A stretch of 64,000 bases of DNA from Hyphomonas polymorpha PS728 (GTDB taxonomy: Bacteria > Pseudomonadota > Alphaproteobacteria > Caulobacterales > Hyphomonadaceae). The stretch lies in assembly GCF_000685315.1 (NCBI RefSeq), contig NZ_ARYM01000013.1, forward strand, positions 62,001 through 126,000, written 5' to 3'. The notes beneath the pieces are model-generated. The model did no database searches. It worked only from the letters and a program-made list of their open reading frames with translations, and had not been told where the DNA came from. A program made the translations under genes and the position numbers. This document shows positions 16,412 to 24,611 of the stretch, in pieces. How positions within the stretch are numbered: the first letter of the stretch is position 1; each line of letters begins with the position of its first letter.

Positions 16412-16975
16412 GTGACGACAGAGACCCACGCCGAGGCGGTCGATGAAGACCGCCGCAACTTTATTCACATCGCCACCGGTTCAGTAGCTCTCGGCGGCGC
16501 CGCCATGTTCGCCTGGACGCTGGTGGACCAGTGGAACCCGGCCGCCGATACGCGCGCGGCTTCGGCGCTCGACGTCGACGTTTCCAAGGTTCCGCTGGGC
16601 GGCGAGATCCGCATCCTGATCGGCGGCAAGCCGTTCTTCGTGCGCCACCGCACGCCGGCTGAAATCTCGGCTGCCGAATCGGTCAACATCTCGATCCTGC
16701 CTGATCCGGAAACCGATGATGCCCGTCTTCGCCCGAAGGCCGATGGCTCGCTGAACAAGGCGATCCTCGTCACCTCCGGCTCCTGCACCCACCTTGGCTG
16801 CGTGCCTGTCGGTCCCTCTCAGGGCAATACGGGCGACTATGGCGGCTGGTACTGCCCCTGCCACGGCTCGCACTACGATACGTCAGGCCGCATCCGCAAA
16901 GGTCCCGCGCCGTCGAACCTTCCCGTTCCCAACTATCGCTGGGTCTCCGACTCGGTCGTCAACATCTCCCTCTGA
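16412..16975 (+). CDS. petA: Ubiquinol-cytochrome c reductase Rieske iron-sulfur subunit
   Basis: 187 residues. An N-terminal twin-arginine-like start (EDRRNFIHIA) is followed by a membrane anchor (about 20-38). The Rieske ligands are C125-T-H127-L-G-C130 and C148-P-C150-H151, giving two Cys and two His for the 2Fe-2S cluster plus a disulfide. It transfers electrons from ubiquinol at the Qo site to cytochrome c1. The start is GTG at 16412. It is the first gene of petABC; petB begins 15 bp after its stop. Confidence 0.95.
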   Translation: MTTETHAEAVDEDRRNFIHIATGSVALGGAAMFAWTLVDQWNPAADTRAASALDVDVSKVPLGGEIRILIGGKPFFVRHRTPAEISAAESVNISILPDPETDDARLRPKADGSLNKAILVTSGSCTHLGCVPVGPSQGNTGDYGGWYCPCHGSHYDTSGRIRKGPAPSNLPVPNYRWVSDSVVNISL

Positions 16976-16990
16976 GAAGGATACCTTTAG

Positions 16991-18451
16991 ATGAGCGGAC
17001 ATGAGTCTACCTACAAGCCGAACTCAGCCTTTGAGCGCTGGCTCGACACCCGTCTTCCGATCATTCGCTTCGCGAATGACACGATGATCAATTTCCCGAC
17101 GCCGAAGAACCTGAACTACTGGTATATCTTTGGTGGCGTCCTGGCCGTCTGCCTTGCCATCCAGATCATCACCGGCGTCATCCTGGCCATGCACTATGAA
17201 GCCAGCGTCGATGGCGCCTTCGCTTCGGTCGAGCGCATCATGCGCGACGTGCCCTATGGCTGGCTGCTGCGGTACATCCATGCCAACGGCGCCTCAATGT
17301 TCTTCCTCGCGGTCTACATCCACATGTTCCGCGGCCTTTACTACGGGTCCTACAAGGCCCCGCGCGAAGTGCTCTGGATCATCGGCTGCGTGATCTACCT
17401 TCTCATGATGGCCACCGCCTTCCTCGGCTACATGCTGCCCTGGGGCCAGATGTCCTATCACGGCTCGAACGTGATCACCGGCCTCTTCGGTGCCATCCCG
17501 CTGGTCGGCGAAAGCATCCAGACCTGGCTGATGGGCGGTCCCTCGATCGGCAACCAGACGCTCCAGCGCTTCTTCTCGCTGCACTACCTTCTGCCCTTCA
17601 TGATTGCCGGCGCCGTCGTCCTGCACATCTGGGCGCTGCACGTTCCGGGCAACACCAACCCGACCGGCGTTGAAGTGAAGGAAGTCGAGAAAGACACCGT
17701 GCCCTTCCACCCGTACTATACGGTGAAGGACGCCTTCGGCATCGTGATCTTCCTGATCATGTTCGCTGTCTTCGTCTTCTATGCGCCCAACGTTCTGGGC
17801 CATGCCGACAACTACATCGAAGCCAACGCCCTGGTGACCCCGGCCCACATCGTGCCTGAATGGTATCTCTTGCCCTTCTACGCGATCCTGCGCGCCATCA
17901 CCTTCGACCTTGGCCCGATCGATGCGAAACTGCTCGGCGTGATCTTCATGTTCGCCGCCATTGCCGTCCTCTTCGTGCTGCCCTGGCTCGACACGTCGAA
18001 AGTCAAATCGATGCGCTACCGTCCGGTGGCCCGTCAGTTCTTCTTCGGCTTTGTCGTGGTCTGCTTCCTGCTCGGCTGGTGCGGCGCGGCCAACCCGGAT
18101 GACGCGGTGATCCCGGCCCTGCAGGGCGATCCGAGCCTCGTGGTCAGCTACACGGTCGAAGGCGCGCCCGCCACGGCCAGCTATAAAGGCGGCGAAGAAG
18201 CCTTCGAGCAGGCAAAGGCCTTCATGGCCAGCCTGCCGGCCGGCGCCAATCCCAGCCTTGCGGCTGTCCCGGCGCCGACCTTCGCCTTCCGTCACCTGTC
18301 GCTGATCCTGACATTCCTGTACTTCGGCTATTTCGTGGCCCTGTTCTTCATCGGCCTGACCGAGAAGCCGAAGGCTCTGCCGGAATCGATCCATAAATCC
18401 GTGCTCAAGCGTAAGCCCAAGGATACGGGCAACGCAGTGCCGGCTGAGTAA
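16991..18451 (+). CDS. petB: Cytochrome b of the bc1 complex
   Basis: 486 residues. Four haem-ligand histidines are visible: H97 and H111 in the second helix, H198 and H212 in the fourth. The Qo-site PEWY motif is at 289-292. Eight membrane helices are expected. The protein is longer than the roughly 440-445 residues I know for Rhodobacter, mainly because residues about 367-432, between the last two helices, form a long polar loop with an amphipathic [10 protein letters not shown] segment. The C-terminus is also extended and basic. It catalyses quinol oxidation and quinone reduction in the inner membrane. Confidence 0.95.
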   Translation: MSGHESTYKPNSAFERWLDTRLPIIRFANDTMINFPTPKNLNYWYIFGGVLAVCLAIQIITGVILAMHYEASVDGAFASVERIMRDVPYGWLLRYIHANGASMFFLAVYIHMFRGLYYGSYKAPREVLWIIGCVIYLLMMATAFLGYMLPWGQMSYHGSNVITGLFGAIPLVGESIQTWLMGGPSIGNQTLQRFFSLHYLLPFMIAGAVVLHIWALHVPGNTNPTGVEVKEVEKDTVPFHPYYTVKDAFGIVIFLIMFAVFVFYAPNVLGHADNYIEANALVTPAHIVPEWYLLPFYAILRAITFDLGPIDAKLLGVIFMFAAIAVLFVLPWLDTSKVKSMRYRPVARQFFFGFVVVCFLLGWCGAANPDDAVIPALQGDPSLVVSYTVEGAPATASYKGGEEAFEQAKAFMASLPAGANPSLAAVPAPTFAFRHLSLILTFLYFGYFVALFFIGLTEKPKALPESIHKSVLKRKPKDTGNAVPAE

Positions 18452-18476
18452 GATGCAAGCTGGGGAAAGAAAGAAC

Positions 18477-19436
18477 ATGAAAACCTTCCGCATCCTCGCT
18501 GCTGGTCTTGCCGGCCTGGCCTTTGCGGGCCTCGCCCATGCCGCTGGCGGTGCCAAGCACCCGCACGGTCCCGAAGGGGGCTGGCCGTTCGAAGGCGTCA
18601 CGGGTCAGTATGACAAGGCGTCCGTCCAGCGCGGCTATCAGGTCTACAAACAGGTCTGCTCCAGCTGCCACGGCATGAAACTGCTGAGCTACCGTAACCT
18701 CGGTGAGCCGGGCGGCCCGTTCTATGATCCGGCCTATCCCAACCCGAACGACAACCCGTTCGTGAAGGCGCTGGCGGCTGAGAACGAAGTCATGAATGCC
18801 GAGCCCAACGAGGCTGGCGAATTTGATTTCCGTCCGGCCATGCCGGCAGACCGTTTCCGCTCGCCCTTCCCGAACGATGCGGCTGCCCGCGCGGCCAATG
18901 GCGGCGCCCTGCCGCCGGATCTGTCGGTGATGGTCAAGGCCCGCCATTATGGCGCCGATTATGTCTACAACCTGATGACCGGCTATCCGGACCCGGCCCT
19001 CTTCGAGGACCGTGAAGTCCAGGAGAATGGCGAAACGCTGTATCAGAAGGTGCTCGACGTTTCGAAGTTCGAGAAACTCGGCCACTACCACCCTGAGCAC
19101 ACGGCCTATCTCGTCCAGCCGGCTGGCCAGTACTACAACCCCTACATGGCCGGCGACACCAAGCCGAACTATGAGGGCGACCCGCGCCACGCCCCGCCGG
19201 GCGGCTTCCTCGCTATGGCCCCGCAGCTGACGCCGGGCCGCGTGGAATATACTGACGGCACCGAAGCAACGGTCAGCCAGATGGCTTATGACGTGTCGCA
19301 GTTCCTGGCCTGGGCCGCTGAGCCCAAGCTGGAAGCCCGCAAGCGGACCGGCCTTGGCACCATGGTCTTCCTGCTGATCCTCGGCACGCTGCTGTGGTTC
19401 TCCTACAAGCAAATCTGGCGGAAGGTTGAGCACTAG
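18477..19436 (+). CDS. petC: Cytochrome c1 of the bc1 complex
   Basis: 319 residues. A signal peptide ends near AHA at residues 20-22. The haem-binding CSSCH is at 61-65. PDLSVMVKARH and the following Y-x-x-x-L-x-T-G-Y-x-x-P block are typical of cytochrome c1. A C-terminal membrane anchor lies near 285-305 with a short basic tail. It accepts electrons from the Rieske protein and passes them to a soluble cytochrome c in the periplasm. The start at 18477 is chosen because GGGGAAAG precedes it and it begins the signal peptide; an in-frame start at 18453 is less likely. Confidence 0.95.
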   Translation: MKTFRILAAGLAGLAFAGLAHAAGGAKHPHGPEGGWPFEGVTGQYDKASVQRGYQVYKQVCSSCHGMKLLSYRNLGEPGGPFYDPAYPNPNDNPFVKALAAENEVMNAEPNEAGEFDFRPAMPADRFRSPFPNDAAARAANGGALPPDLSVMVKARHYGADYVYNLMTGYPDPALFEDREVQENGETLYQKVLDVSKFEKLGHYHPEHTAYLVQPAGQYYNPYMAGDTKPNYEGDPRHAPPGGFLAMAPQLTPGRVEYTDGTEATVSQMAYDVSQFLAWAAEPKLEARKRTGLGTMVFLLILGTLLWFSYKQIWRKVEH

Positions 19437-19452
19437 TCTCACCCCGTCCAGC

Positions 19453-19941
19453 ATGAATCCACTGATAGCCATCCGCAGGGCCACCCCTTCGGATGGCTTT
19501 CTCGTTGAGGCGTTGACGCGCCGCATCTGGACAGGCCGGGTCTCGGCCGAATCCACCGTCTTCAGCGAAACACCCGAAACCGTTGCCGCGCAGATCGCCA
19601 ACGGCGGGGCCGTGATCCTCGAGGCTGGGGCGGCCCCCATCGGGTCTGGCCGCTGGGTCGGCGTGCCCGGCCCCGGTGGGCAGGGCCGCTGGATGGAAAT
19701 CAAGCGCATCGGCGTCCTGCCGGAATTTACCGGGCGCGGCTTTGGCGCACGCATCCTTGAAGCGCTCGAAGAGATGGGCCGGGAACAGGCCCTCGCCGGC
19801 GCCCAGCTTGCCATCCGCACCGACCAGCCCCGCCTGATCGACTTCTATGCCGGTCTTGGCTACGTCCTTGCCGGAGATGTTGAACTGACAACGCCCAACC
19901 CCCGCTCGCCCCCGCCCATCGGCATGCGCAAGTGGTTCTGA
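19453..19941 (+). CDS. GNAT-family N-acetyltransferase
   Basis: 162 residues. It opens with IAIRRATPSD, a common GNAT first strand, and has the core IKRIGVLPEFTGRGFGARIL, in which R-G-x-G-A is the acetyl-CoA pyrophosphate loop. FYAGLGY matches the C-terminal Y-x-x-x-G-Y/F element. The substrate is unknown. A TTG at 19426, overlapping petC, is an alternative start; the ATG at 19453 is used because the domain begins there. MtnP follows after 17 bp, so they may be co-transcribed. Confidence 0.82.
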   Translation: MNPLIAIRRATPSDGFLVEALTRRIWTGRVSAESTVFSETPETVAAQIANGGAVILEAGAAPIGSGRWVGVPGPGGQGRWMEIKRIGVLPEFTGRGFGARILEALEEMGREQALAGAQLAIRTDQPRLIDFYAGLGYVLAGDVELTTPNPRSPPPIGMRKWF

Positions 19942-19958
19942 GGGCAGGGGAGCGCGCC

Positions 19959-20837
19959 ATGAGCGGCTGGAAACTCGGGATCATCGGCGGCTCCGGCCTC
20001 TATGCGCTCGATGGGCTGGAAGACCGGCGCGAAACAGAGGTCGAGACGCCCTGGGGCGCCCCATCCGACAGGCTGGTTTCCGGCCGGATCGGCGGGGTGG
20101 AGCTTGTCTTCCTGCCGCGCCATGGCCGCGGCCACCGGCTTTCCCCCGGCGAGGTGCCCTACCGCGCCAATATCGCCGCGCTGAAGATGGCCGGGGTGAC
20201 CGACATCCTCTCGATTTCCGCCTGCGGCTCCCTGCAGGAGGCTTATGCCCCCGGCCACACGGTTGCCGTGGATCAGTTCATCGACCGCACGGTCTCGCGC
20301 GCGTCCAGCTTCTTTGGCGCGGGCCTTGTTGCGCATGTCTCGATGGCAGAGCCGGTCTGCGCCCGCCTGTCGGCCCTGGCGGCCGGCGCCATGGAAGCGG
20401 CCGGCGGCACCGTCCATCGCGGCGGCACGTATCTCGCCATGGAAGGCCCGCAATTCTCCTCCCGCGCCGAAAGCCATCTCTACCGGCAATGGGGCTGCGA
20501 TGTGATCGGCATGACGGCCATGCCAGAGGCCAAGCTCGCGCGGGAGGCAGAGCTGCCTTACGCCACCCTCGCCATGGTGACCGATTATGACTGCTGGCGC
20601 GCCGATACCGAGGCCGTCAGCGTCACCCATGTGCTCGAAATCATGGCGCAGAATACGGCTCTTGCCCGCCGCGCCATCCTCCTGCTTGCCGCCCGGCTGA
20701 GCGGTACGCCGCGTACACCCTCTCCGCAGGGCATTGAATCCTGTCTGGATTCTGCCCTCATCACGGCGCCGCAGCTACGCGATCCTGTCATGATTGATAA
20801 GCTGCAGGCGATTGCAGGCCGCGCGCTCGGCGTTTAG
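19959..20837 (+). CDS. mtnP: S-methyl-5'-thioadenosine phosphorylase
   Basis: 292 residues, normal length. The N-terminal GIIGGSGLY phosphate loop, LPRHGRGH, YRANI, MEGPQFSSRAES and MVTDYDCW are conserved blocks of the MTAP branch of purine phosphorylases. The Asp in TDYD marks preference for adenine-type substrates. It cleaves methylthioadenosine, a by-product of polyamine and quorum-signal synthesis, to adenine and methylthioribose-1-phosphate. A GGGGAG ribosome site precedes the ATG. Confidence 0.93.
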   Translation: MSGWKLGIIGGSGLYALDGLEDRRETEVETPWGAPSDRLVSGRIGGVELVFLPRHGRGHRLSPGEVPYRANIAALKMAGVTDILSISACGSLQEAYAPGHTVAVDQFIDRTVSRASSFFGAGLVAHVSMAEPVCARLSALAAGAMEAAGGTVHRGGTYLAMEGPQFSSRAESHLYRQWGCDVIGMTAMPEAKLAREAELPYATLAMVTDYDCWRADTEAVSVTHVLEIMAQNTALARRAILLLAARLSGTPRTPSPQGIESCLDSALITAPQLRDPVMIDKLQAIAGRALGV

Positions 20838-20907
20838 AAGTTGGTAACGCTTGGCGTCAGCCCGGCGCGCGCTGCCCCGTTTCGGGCTGGTCGCAGGGGG
20901 ACTCAGA

Positions 20908-21870
20908 ATGAGCGAAGCACAATTTTATACCTTTCTGACCGGTGGCCTCTCGCTGGCCATCGCTTTGCTGATCCTGGTCGCCTGGAACCTCTGGCGGATG
21001 CGGGAAGAAGCCAGCGCGGGCCGCGCCTCGGCGCTGGCAGGCGTCGCGCATGAGCTGCGCATCAATCTCCACCGGATGATCAGCGAGCTGTCCCAGGTCG
21101 CCCATCATCCCGGCGTTGGCCCGGATGTGCTGCTGCCGATCCGCAGCCCGCAGCTGGATGGGGTCAACCGGTCCCTGATCAACACCAACCGCAACGGCAT
21201 TGCCGTTCTCGGCTCCACCTATCAGGAGATGGAGGCCCGCAAGCTCGGCCTGCGCGCCATCCTCGCTCAGGGCAGGGCGCCGGAAACCGAGCTGGACGAT
21301 GCTATGGACGCGGCCATCAACGGCATCGCCGCGCTCTATATCTGGGAAGTCCACAAGGGCGCGCTGCCCGCCGAAATTGGCCGGGTGCGCAGCTGGTCGG
21401 TGCGCGACTGGATGAAGACCAAGAATTTCCGCGCCGATGCTTTCCCCGGCATGCACCTGCGCGATGAGGTGGTCGAGCGCCTGCGCCTTTACGGCCTGGA
21501 ACTGACGCCCCGCCCGCTGACACATACAGCCTGGGAATACTATTCCATGCAGTATGACCGTCACGCCGATGAGCGCGGGCCTCTTGGCCGCCGCCGGGCG
21601 GAAAAGGCAGAGAAGGAAAAGCCCGAAGGCAAGGGCGGCCTCTTCGGCTTTGGCCGCAAGAAGGAAGAAGACGCGCCGGTAGATGATGACGCCGCAGAGC
21701 TTGCGCCTGCCGCCGCCTACGATCCGGGCCCAGAGGATCAGGTTGCCGCTGAAGAGGTCACCTATCAACAGGCCGCCCCGCAGGACACCGGCTACACCTA
21801 TGAAGACGAGACCTCCCTGGAGGAACAGGACATCCCCGGGCAAGACCATGATCCTCAGCGTACCAACTAG
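20908..21870 (+). CDS. Membrane-anchored protein of unknown function
   Basis: 320 residues. One membrane helix (about 8-26) is followed by a mostly helical cytoplasmic or periplasmic region (30-210), containing a repeated A-L-x-x-V-A-x-E-L-type start. A low-complexity tail rich in Glu, Asp, Ala and Pro then starts near residue 225 after a basic K-E-K-P-E-G stretch. I recognise no family. GGGGG lies 7-8 bp before the ATG at 20908. The last 23 bp overlap the next lipoprotein gene, so the two are probably co-translated. The position after mtnP may be coincidental. Confidence 0.72.
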   Translation: MSEAQFYTFLTGGLSLAIALLILVAWNLWRMREEASAGRASALAGVAHELRINLHRMISELSQVAHHPGVGPDVLLPIRSPQLDGVNRSLINTNRNGIAVLGSTYQEMEARKLGLRAILAQGRAPETELDDAMDAAINGIAALYIWEVHKGALPAEIGRVRSWSVRDWMKTKNFRADAFPGMHLRDEVVERLRLYGLELTPRPLTHTAWEYYSMQYDRHADERGPLGRRRAEKAEKEKPEGKGGLFGFGRKKEEDAPVDDDAAELAPAAAYDPGPEDQVAAEEVTYQQAAPQDTGYTYEDETSLEEQDIPGQDHDPQRTN

Positions 21871-22324
21871 GCTCACCGCGGCGCTGTCGGGCGCCGCTTT
21901 CCTGCTGCTGGCCGCCTGCGCCACCTCGGGGGTCAGCCCGGCCGAGCGCGCCGCTGACGAAGCCGTCATCCTCAGCCTGCTCGAAGCGCAGGATACCGCC
22001 TGGAATCAGGGCGACATCGAGGGCTTCATGGCCGGCTATCTGCGCTCGCCGGATCTGCGCTTTGCCTCGGGTGGCAATATCACGCGCGGCTGGGACGAGA
22101 CGCTTGCCCGCTACAAGGCGCGCTATGGCACCGGCGCCGAGATGGGCACGCTGACCACCACCGATCATGAAATCGAAATCCTCTCGGCCGATGCCGCCAT
22201 CGCCCATGGCAAATGGCAGCTCGACTGGCAGGGTGAGCAGCCCTGGGGCCTCTACACGCTTGTCCTGCGCAAGACCGGCGGCGAGTGGCGCATCGTTTCG
22301 GACACCACAACCGCCGCTGAGTAA
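21848..22324 (+). CDS. SnoaL/DUF4440-like lipoprotein
   Basis: 158 residues. A signal with lipobox LLAAC (about 20-24) is followed by an NTF2-like domain: AQDTAWNQGDIEGFMAGY, a central G-W-D-E-T-L-A-R-Y and the C-terminal GGEWRIVSDTT. This pattern is typical of DUF4440/SnoaL-like proteins, which bind small hydrophobic ligands or act as isomerases. It should be anchored in the periplasm. The substrate is unknown. The start overlaps the previous gene by 23 bp. Confidence 0.82.
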   Translation: MILSVPTRLTAALSGAAFLLLAACATSGVSPAERAADEAVILSLLEAQDTAWNQGDIEGFMAGYLRSPDLRFASGGNITRGWDETLARYKARYGTGAEMGTLTTTDHEIEILSADAAIAHGKWQLDWQGEQPWGLYTLVLRKTGGEWRIVSDTTTAAE

Positions 22325-22335
22325 TCCCTCGCCAA

Positions 22336-22366
22336 GCCCCGCCTGGATTTGAAGTCCAGACGGGGC
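22336..22366. terminator. Probable hairpin terminator between convergent genes
   Basis: GCCCCG-C-CTGGA (22336-22347) pairs with TCCAG-A-CGGGGC (22355-22366), leaving one C/A mismatch and a 7-nt loop. It sits between the convergent SnoaL-like and fasciclin genes. There is no U tract, so it is either a factor-assisted terminator or an extragenic palindrome. Confidence 0.5.
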
Positions 22367-22393
22367 CCACACACGGGGTACTCTCCTTTCGGC

Positions 22394-22936
22394 CTAGTTG
22401 GCCGGCAGGAGAACGGTATCGATGGCATGGATCACGCCATTCGAAGCTTCAATATCGGTCAGCGTCACCGACGCATCATTAACACGCACACCGGTAATCG
22501 CATCCGAAGCGTCAATCGCCAGCGGGCCGTTAAGGGTCTCTGCGGTCAGTTGCTGCCCGGCCAGGTCTGCCGTCGTCAGCCGCGCCCCGGCAATCACATG
22601 CATCCGGATAAGGCTGATCAGCTCGCCCCGGTTTTCCGGCTGCATCAACCGGTCAACCGTGCCGGCCGGCAATTTTGCAAAGGCTGCATCGGTCGGCGCA
22701 AAGACCGTATACGGCCCCTCTGCCCGCAGATCATCCTCAATCCCGGCTGCCACCGCCGCTTCCACAAGCGTATTGAAGGCGCCGGTATGGCTGGCCACTT
22801 CAATCAGGTCATTCGTGGGCTGATTATCCTGCGCGGCGCTTTGCTGGGCGGGTTCGTCGCCTGCAGTCTGCGGCGCGGCCATCACGGGCGACGCCCAAAG
22901 CAGTAGGGCCGCGCCAAGGGGAAGGATGCTTTTCAT
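22394..22936 (-). CDS. Secreted fasciclin-domain protein 1 of 3
   Basis: 180 residues. A signal peptide (about 1-20, ending VMA-A) is followed by a single FAS1 domain (about 50-178). The FAS1 motifs are YTVFAPTDAAFAKLP (H1-like) and IRMHVIAGARLT, with a closing IHAIDTVLLP. FAS1 domains mediate adhesion or bind envelope ligands. GGAAAGG lies upstream of the ATG at 22936. It has its own EcfG-like promoter with one mismatch (23000-23024), suggesting control by the general stress response. It is the last of three tandem paralogues read from the right. Confidence 0.9.
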   Translation of the reverse strand: MKSILPLGAALLLWASPVMAAPQTAGDEPAQQSAAQDNQPTNDLIEVASHTGAFNTLVEAAVAAGIEDDLRAEGPYTVFAPTDAAFAKLPAGTVDRLMQPENRGELISLIRMHVIAGARLTTADLAGQQLTAETLNGPLAIDASDAITGVRVNDASVTLTDIEASNGVIHAIDTVLLPAN

Positions 22937-22999
22937 GAGATCGCGCCTTTCCGGGATTTGGCTGAAAACAGGCTTTGTTGCCTCACTCGCTGCAGTAAT

Positions 23000-23024
23000 G
23001 ACGATTGAGGCCCGGCCAAGTTCC
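23000..23024 (-). promoter_or_regulatory. EcfG-type promoter with one mismatch, fasciclin gene 1
   Basis: On the minus strand GGAAC (23024-23020), 16 nt, then CGTC (23003-23000). The alphaproteobacterial EcfG consensus is GGAAC-N16/17-CGTT. The site ends 63 bp before the ATG at 22936. Confidence 0.5.
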
Positions 23025-23076
23025 TCCAAATGACCAAGCTTTAATCCCCGCGCTGTCTCGGGCGGGAATTATCAGT

Positions 23077-23640
23077 TCAGCCGGTCGGCAACAGCAGCGT
23101 GTCGATGCCCACGAAAACGCCGTCCGGTCCGCGGATGTCGGGTCCGCTCACCGTCACGGCATTGACCCAGACGGCCGTGGACGGATCGGTTCCGTCAATG
23201 GCAACCGGGCCGTTCAGGGTTTCGGCAGTCATCTGAGCGCCGCGCATCCGCTCTGCCGTCAGTTCTTCGCCGGCCACCACATGCATGCGCAGCAGGCTGA
23301 TCAGCTGATCCCGGTTTTCCGGGCGCATCAGGCGCTCCATGGCGCCGGGGGGAAGTTTTTCAAAGGCGGCATCGGTTGGCGCAAAGAAAGTGTAAGTGCC
23401 CATCTGCCCCAGATCATCGCGCACACCGGCGGCATCGATGGCGGCCATCAGCGTGTTGAACCGTCCGGTCTTGGAGGCTTTCTCCACCGCGCGCTCGCCT
23501 TTGGCTGCTGGCACAGCGGCTACGGCGCGGGCGGCGCCCAGCTGCAGGCTCGCGCTCGCGGGCGCGGCCTTGTCGGCATCGGCAAAGGCTGCCGGGCTCA
23601 TCATCAGGGCTGCGAGGGCAGCAAAGGCAAACGTCTTCAT
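23077..23640 (-). CDS. Secreted fasciclin-domain protein 2 of 3
   Basis: 187 residues. A signal peptide (about 1-20, ending AFA-D) and a short Ala-rich linker precede one FAS1 domain (about 55-187), with YTFFAPTDAAFEKLP, LRMHVVAGEELT and VGIDTLLLP. GGAGGATCGAAG precedes the ATG at 23640. A perfect EcfG-type promoter lies 50 bp upstream, so induction by general stress is likely. The protein is a paralogue of its neighbours. It could act in envelope adhesion or stress resistance; the partner is unknown. Confidence 0.9.
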   Translation of the reverse strand: MKTFAFAALAALMMSPAAFADADKAAPASASLQLGAARAVAAVPAAKGERAVEKASKTGRFNTLMAAIDAAGVRDDLGQMGTYTFFAPTDAAFEKLPPGAMERLMRPENRDQLISLLRMHVVAGEELTAERMRGAQMTAETLNGPVAIDGTDPSTAVWVNAVTVSGPDIRGPDGVFVGIDTLLLPTG

Positions 23641-23690
23641 CTTCGATCCTCCGGCAAGCTCGGCGTGGATTCTCTGTTCGATGAAGATCA

Positions 23691-23715
23691 AACGGCGCGC
23701 GGAAAGATTCGTTCC
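23691..23715 (-). promoter_or_regulatory. Perfect EcfG-type general-stress promoter, fasciclin gene 2
   Basis: On the minus strand GGAAC (23715-23711), 16 nt, CGTT (23694-23691), exactly the EcfG consensus. It lies 50 bp upstream of the ATG at 23640 in the right orientation. Confidence 0.75.
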
Positions 23716-23778
23716 CGGAGCAAGCGCGGATTCTTTCAAAATGGTTAATTTTTGTCCCGGGCATACCCCAATCGCACG

Positions 23779-23811
23779 AAAAAGCCTGGGCAGCGAGGAG
23801 GCTGCCCAGGC
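23779..23811 (-). terminator. Rho-independent terminator after fasciclin gene 3
   Basis: GCCTGGGCAGC (23784-23794) and GCTGCCCAGGC (23801-23811) form a perfect 11-bp stem with a 6-nt loop; AAAAA at 23779-23783 gives U5 on the minus strand. It lies 35 bp downstream of the fasciclin 3 stop and separates it from fasciclin 2, supporting separate transcription. Confidence 0.9.
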
Positions 23812-23846
23812 AAGGTTCGGGGTGTCTGAGGAGGGGAGGGGTAGGA

Positions 23847-24377
23847 TCAGCCTGCCGGCAGCAGCACCGTGTCGATGACATGGATGATGCCGTTGGAGGC
23901 TTTGATGTCGGCGGAAATCACTTTCGCGCCGTTCACGGTCACGCCGTCGGTCCCGTCAATCGAGACGGTGCCGTTCAGCGTTTCTGCTTCGATCTGCTGG
24001 CCGGCGAGATCTTTCGATTTCACCTTGCCGGCAATCACGTGCAGCTTGAGAATGCCGGCCAGCTGGTCCTGGTTCTCCGGCAGCAGCAGGGACGCCACCG
24101 TGCCTTCGGGCAGCTTCTCGAAGGCTTCATCGGTCGGCGCAAACACGGTCAGCGGGCCATCTCCCTTCAGCGCGTCCACCAGGCCGGCCGCTTCGGCAGC
24201 GGCCAGCAGCGTGGTGAACGAACCGGCAGCGGCGGCTGTGTCCACAATGTCGGCGGTCGCCTTGGCATACTCGGCTTTGTCCGCCTTTTCGGCGGCGGGC
24301 TTGTCGCCATGGTTATGCGCGGCGGCGGGAAGGGCGATCAGAAGCGCAGCAGCAGCTGCGGATACAAACATCTTCAT
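23847..24377 (-). CDS. Secreted fasciclin-domain protein 3 of 3
   Basis: 176 residues. A signal peptide (about 1-20, ending AAA-H) and a charged Lys/Glu/Ala linker lead into one FAS1 domain (about 45-175), with [26 protein letters not shown] and [10 protein letters not shown]. It is the most acidic or lysine-rich of the three paralogues. No EcfG motif was found upstream; instead an inverted repeat with the octamer CGTATACG lies 54-79 bp before the start. A strong terminator follows, so it forms its own transcription unit. Confidence 0.9.
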   Translation of the reverse strand: MKMFVSAAAAALLIALPAAAHNHGDKPAAEKADKAEYAKATADIVDTAAAAGSFTTLLAAAEAAGLVDALKGDGPLTVFAPTDEAFEKLPEGTVASLLLPENQDQLAGILKLHVIAGKVKSKDLAGQQIEAETLNGTVSIDGTDGVTVNGAKVISADIKASNGIIHVIDTVLLPAG

Positions 24378-24430
24378 GGGGCGTCGGTCCTGTCAGTTGG
24401 AAAAATCGCGCTGAAGTTTTCTCCAGCTGG

Positions 24431-24456
24431 TTTCGCATACGGAGCCGTATACGAAA
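24431..24456. promoter_or_regulatory. 12-bp-arm inverted repeat with CGTATACG core
   Basis: Arms at 24431-24442 and 24445-24456 (TTTCGCATACGG / CCGTATACGAAA) pair with one mismatch around AG. It lies 54 bp upstream of fasciclin 3 in the divergent gap. The octamer CGTATACG (24446-24453) recurs at 24519-24526, 73 bp away, about seven helical turns. A dimeric repressor operator is likely. Confidence 0.5.
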
Positions 24457-24516
24457 TAGCTCACTTGATGACCGAACTTTAATGATCTCCTCGCCCCGCA
24501 ACCATCACCGCCCCCG

Positions 24517-24528
24517 CCCGTATACGGG
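24517..24528. promoter_or_regulatory. Perfect 12-bp palindrome CCCGTATACGGG
   Basis: CCCGTATACGGG is a perfect palindrome that shares CGTATACG with the repeat at 24431. It lies 84 bp upstream of the TerB/DnaJ-like gene, suggesting one regulator for both divergent genes. Confidence 0.45.
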
Positions 24529-24611
24529 GTATGGCTGAGATTACTTCACGTGCTTGTCAGAAACCGTCTCTGTCCAAGGCAGTCGAACCCCTGCTATACT
24601 CAGGGTTGATC

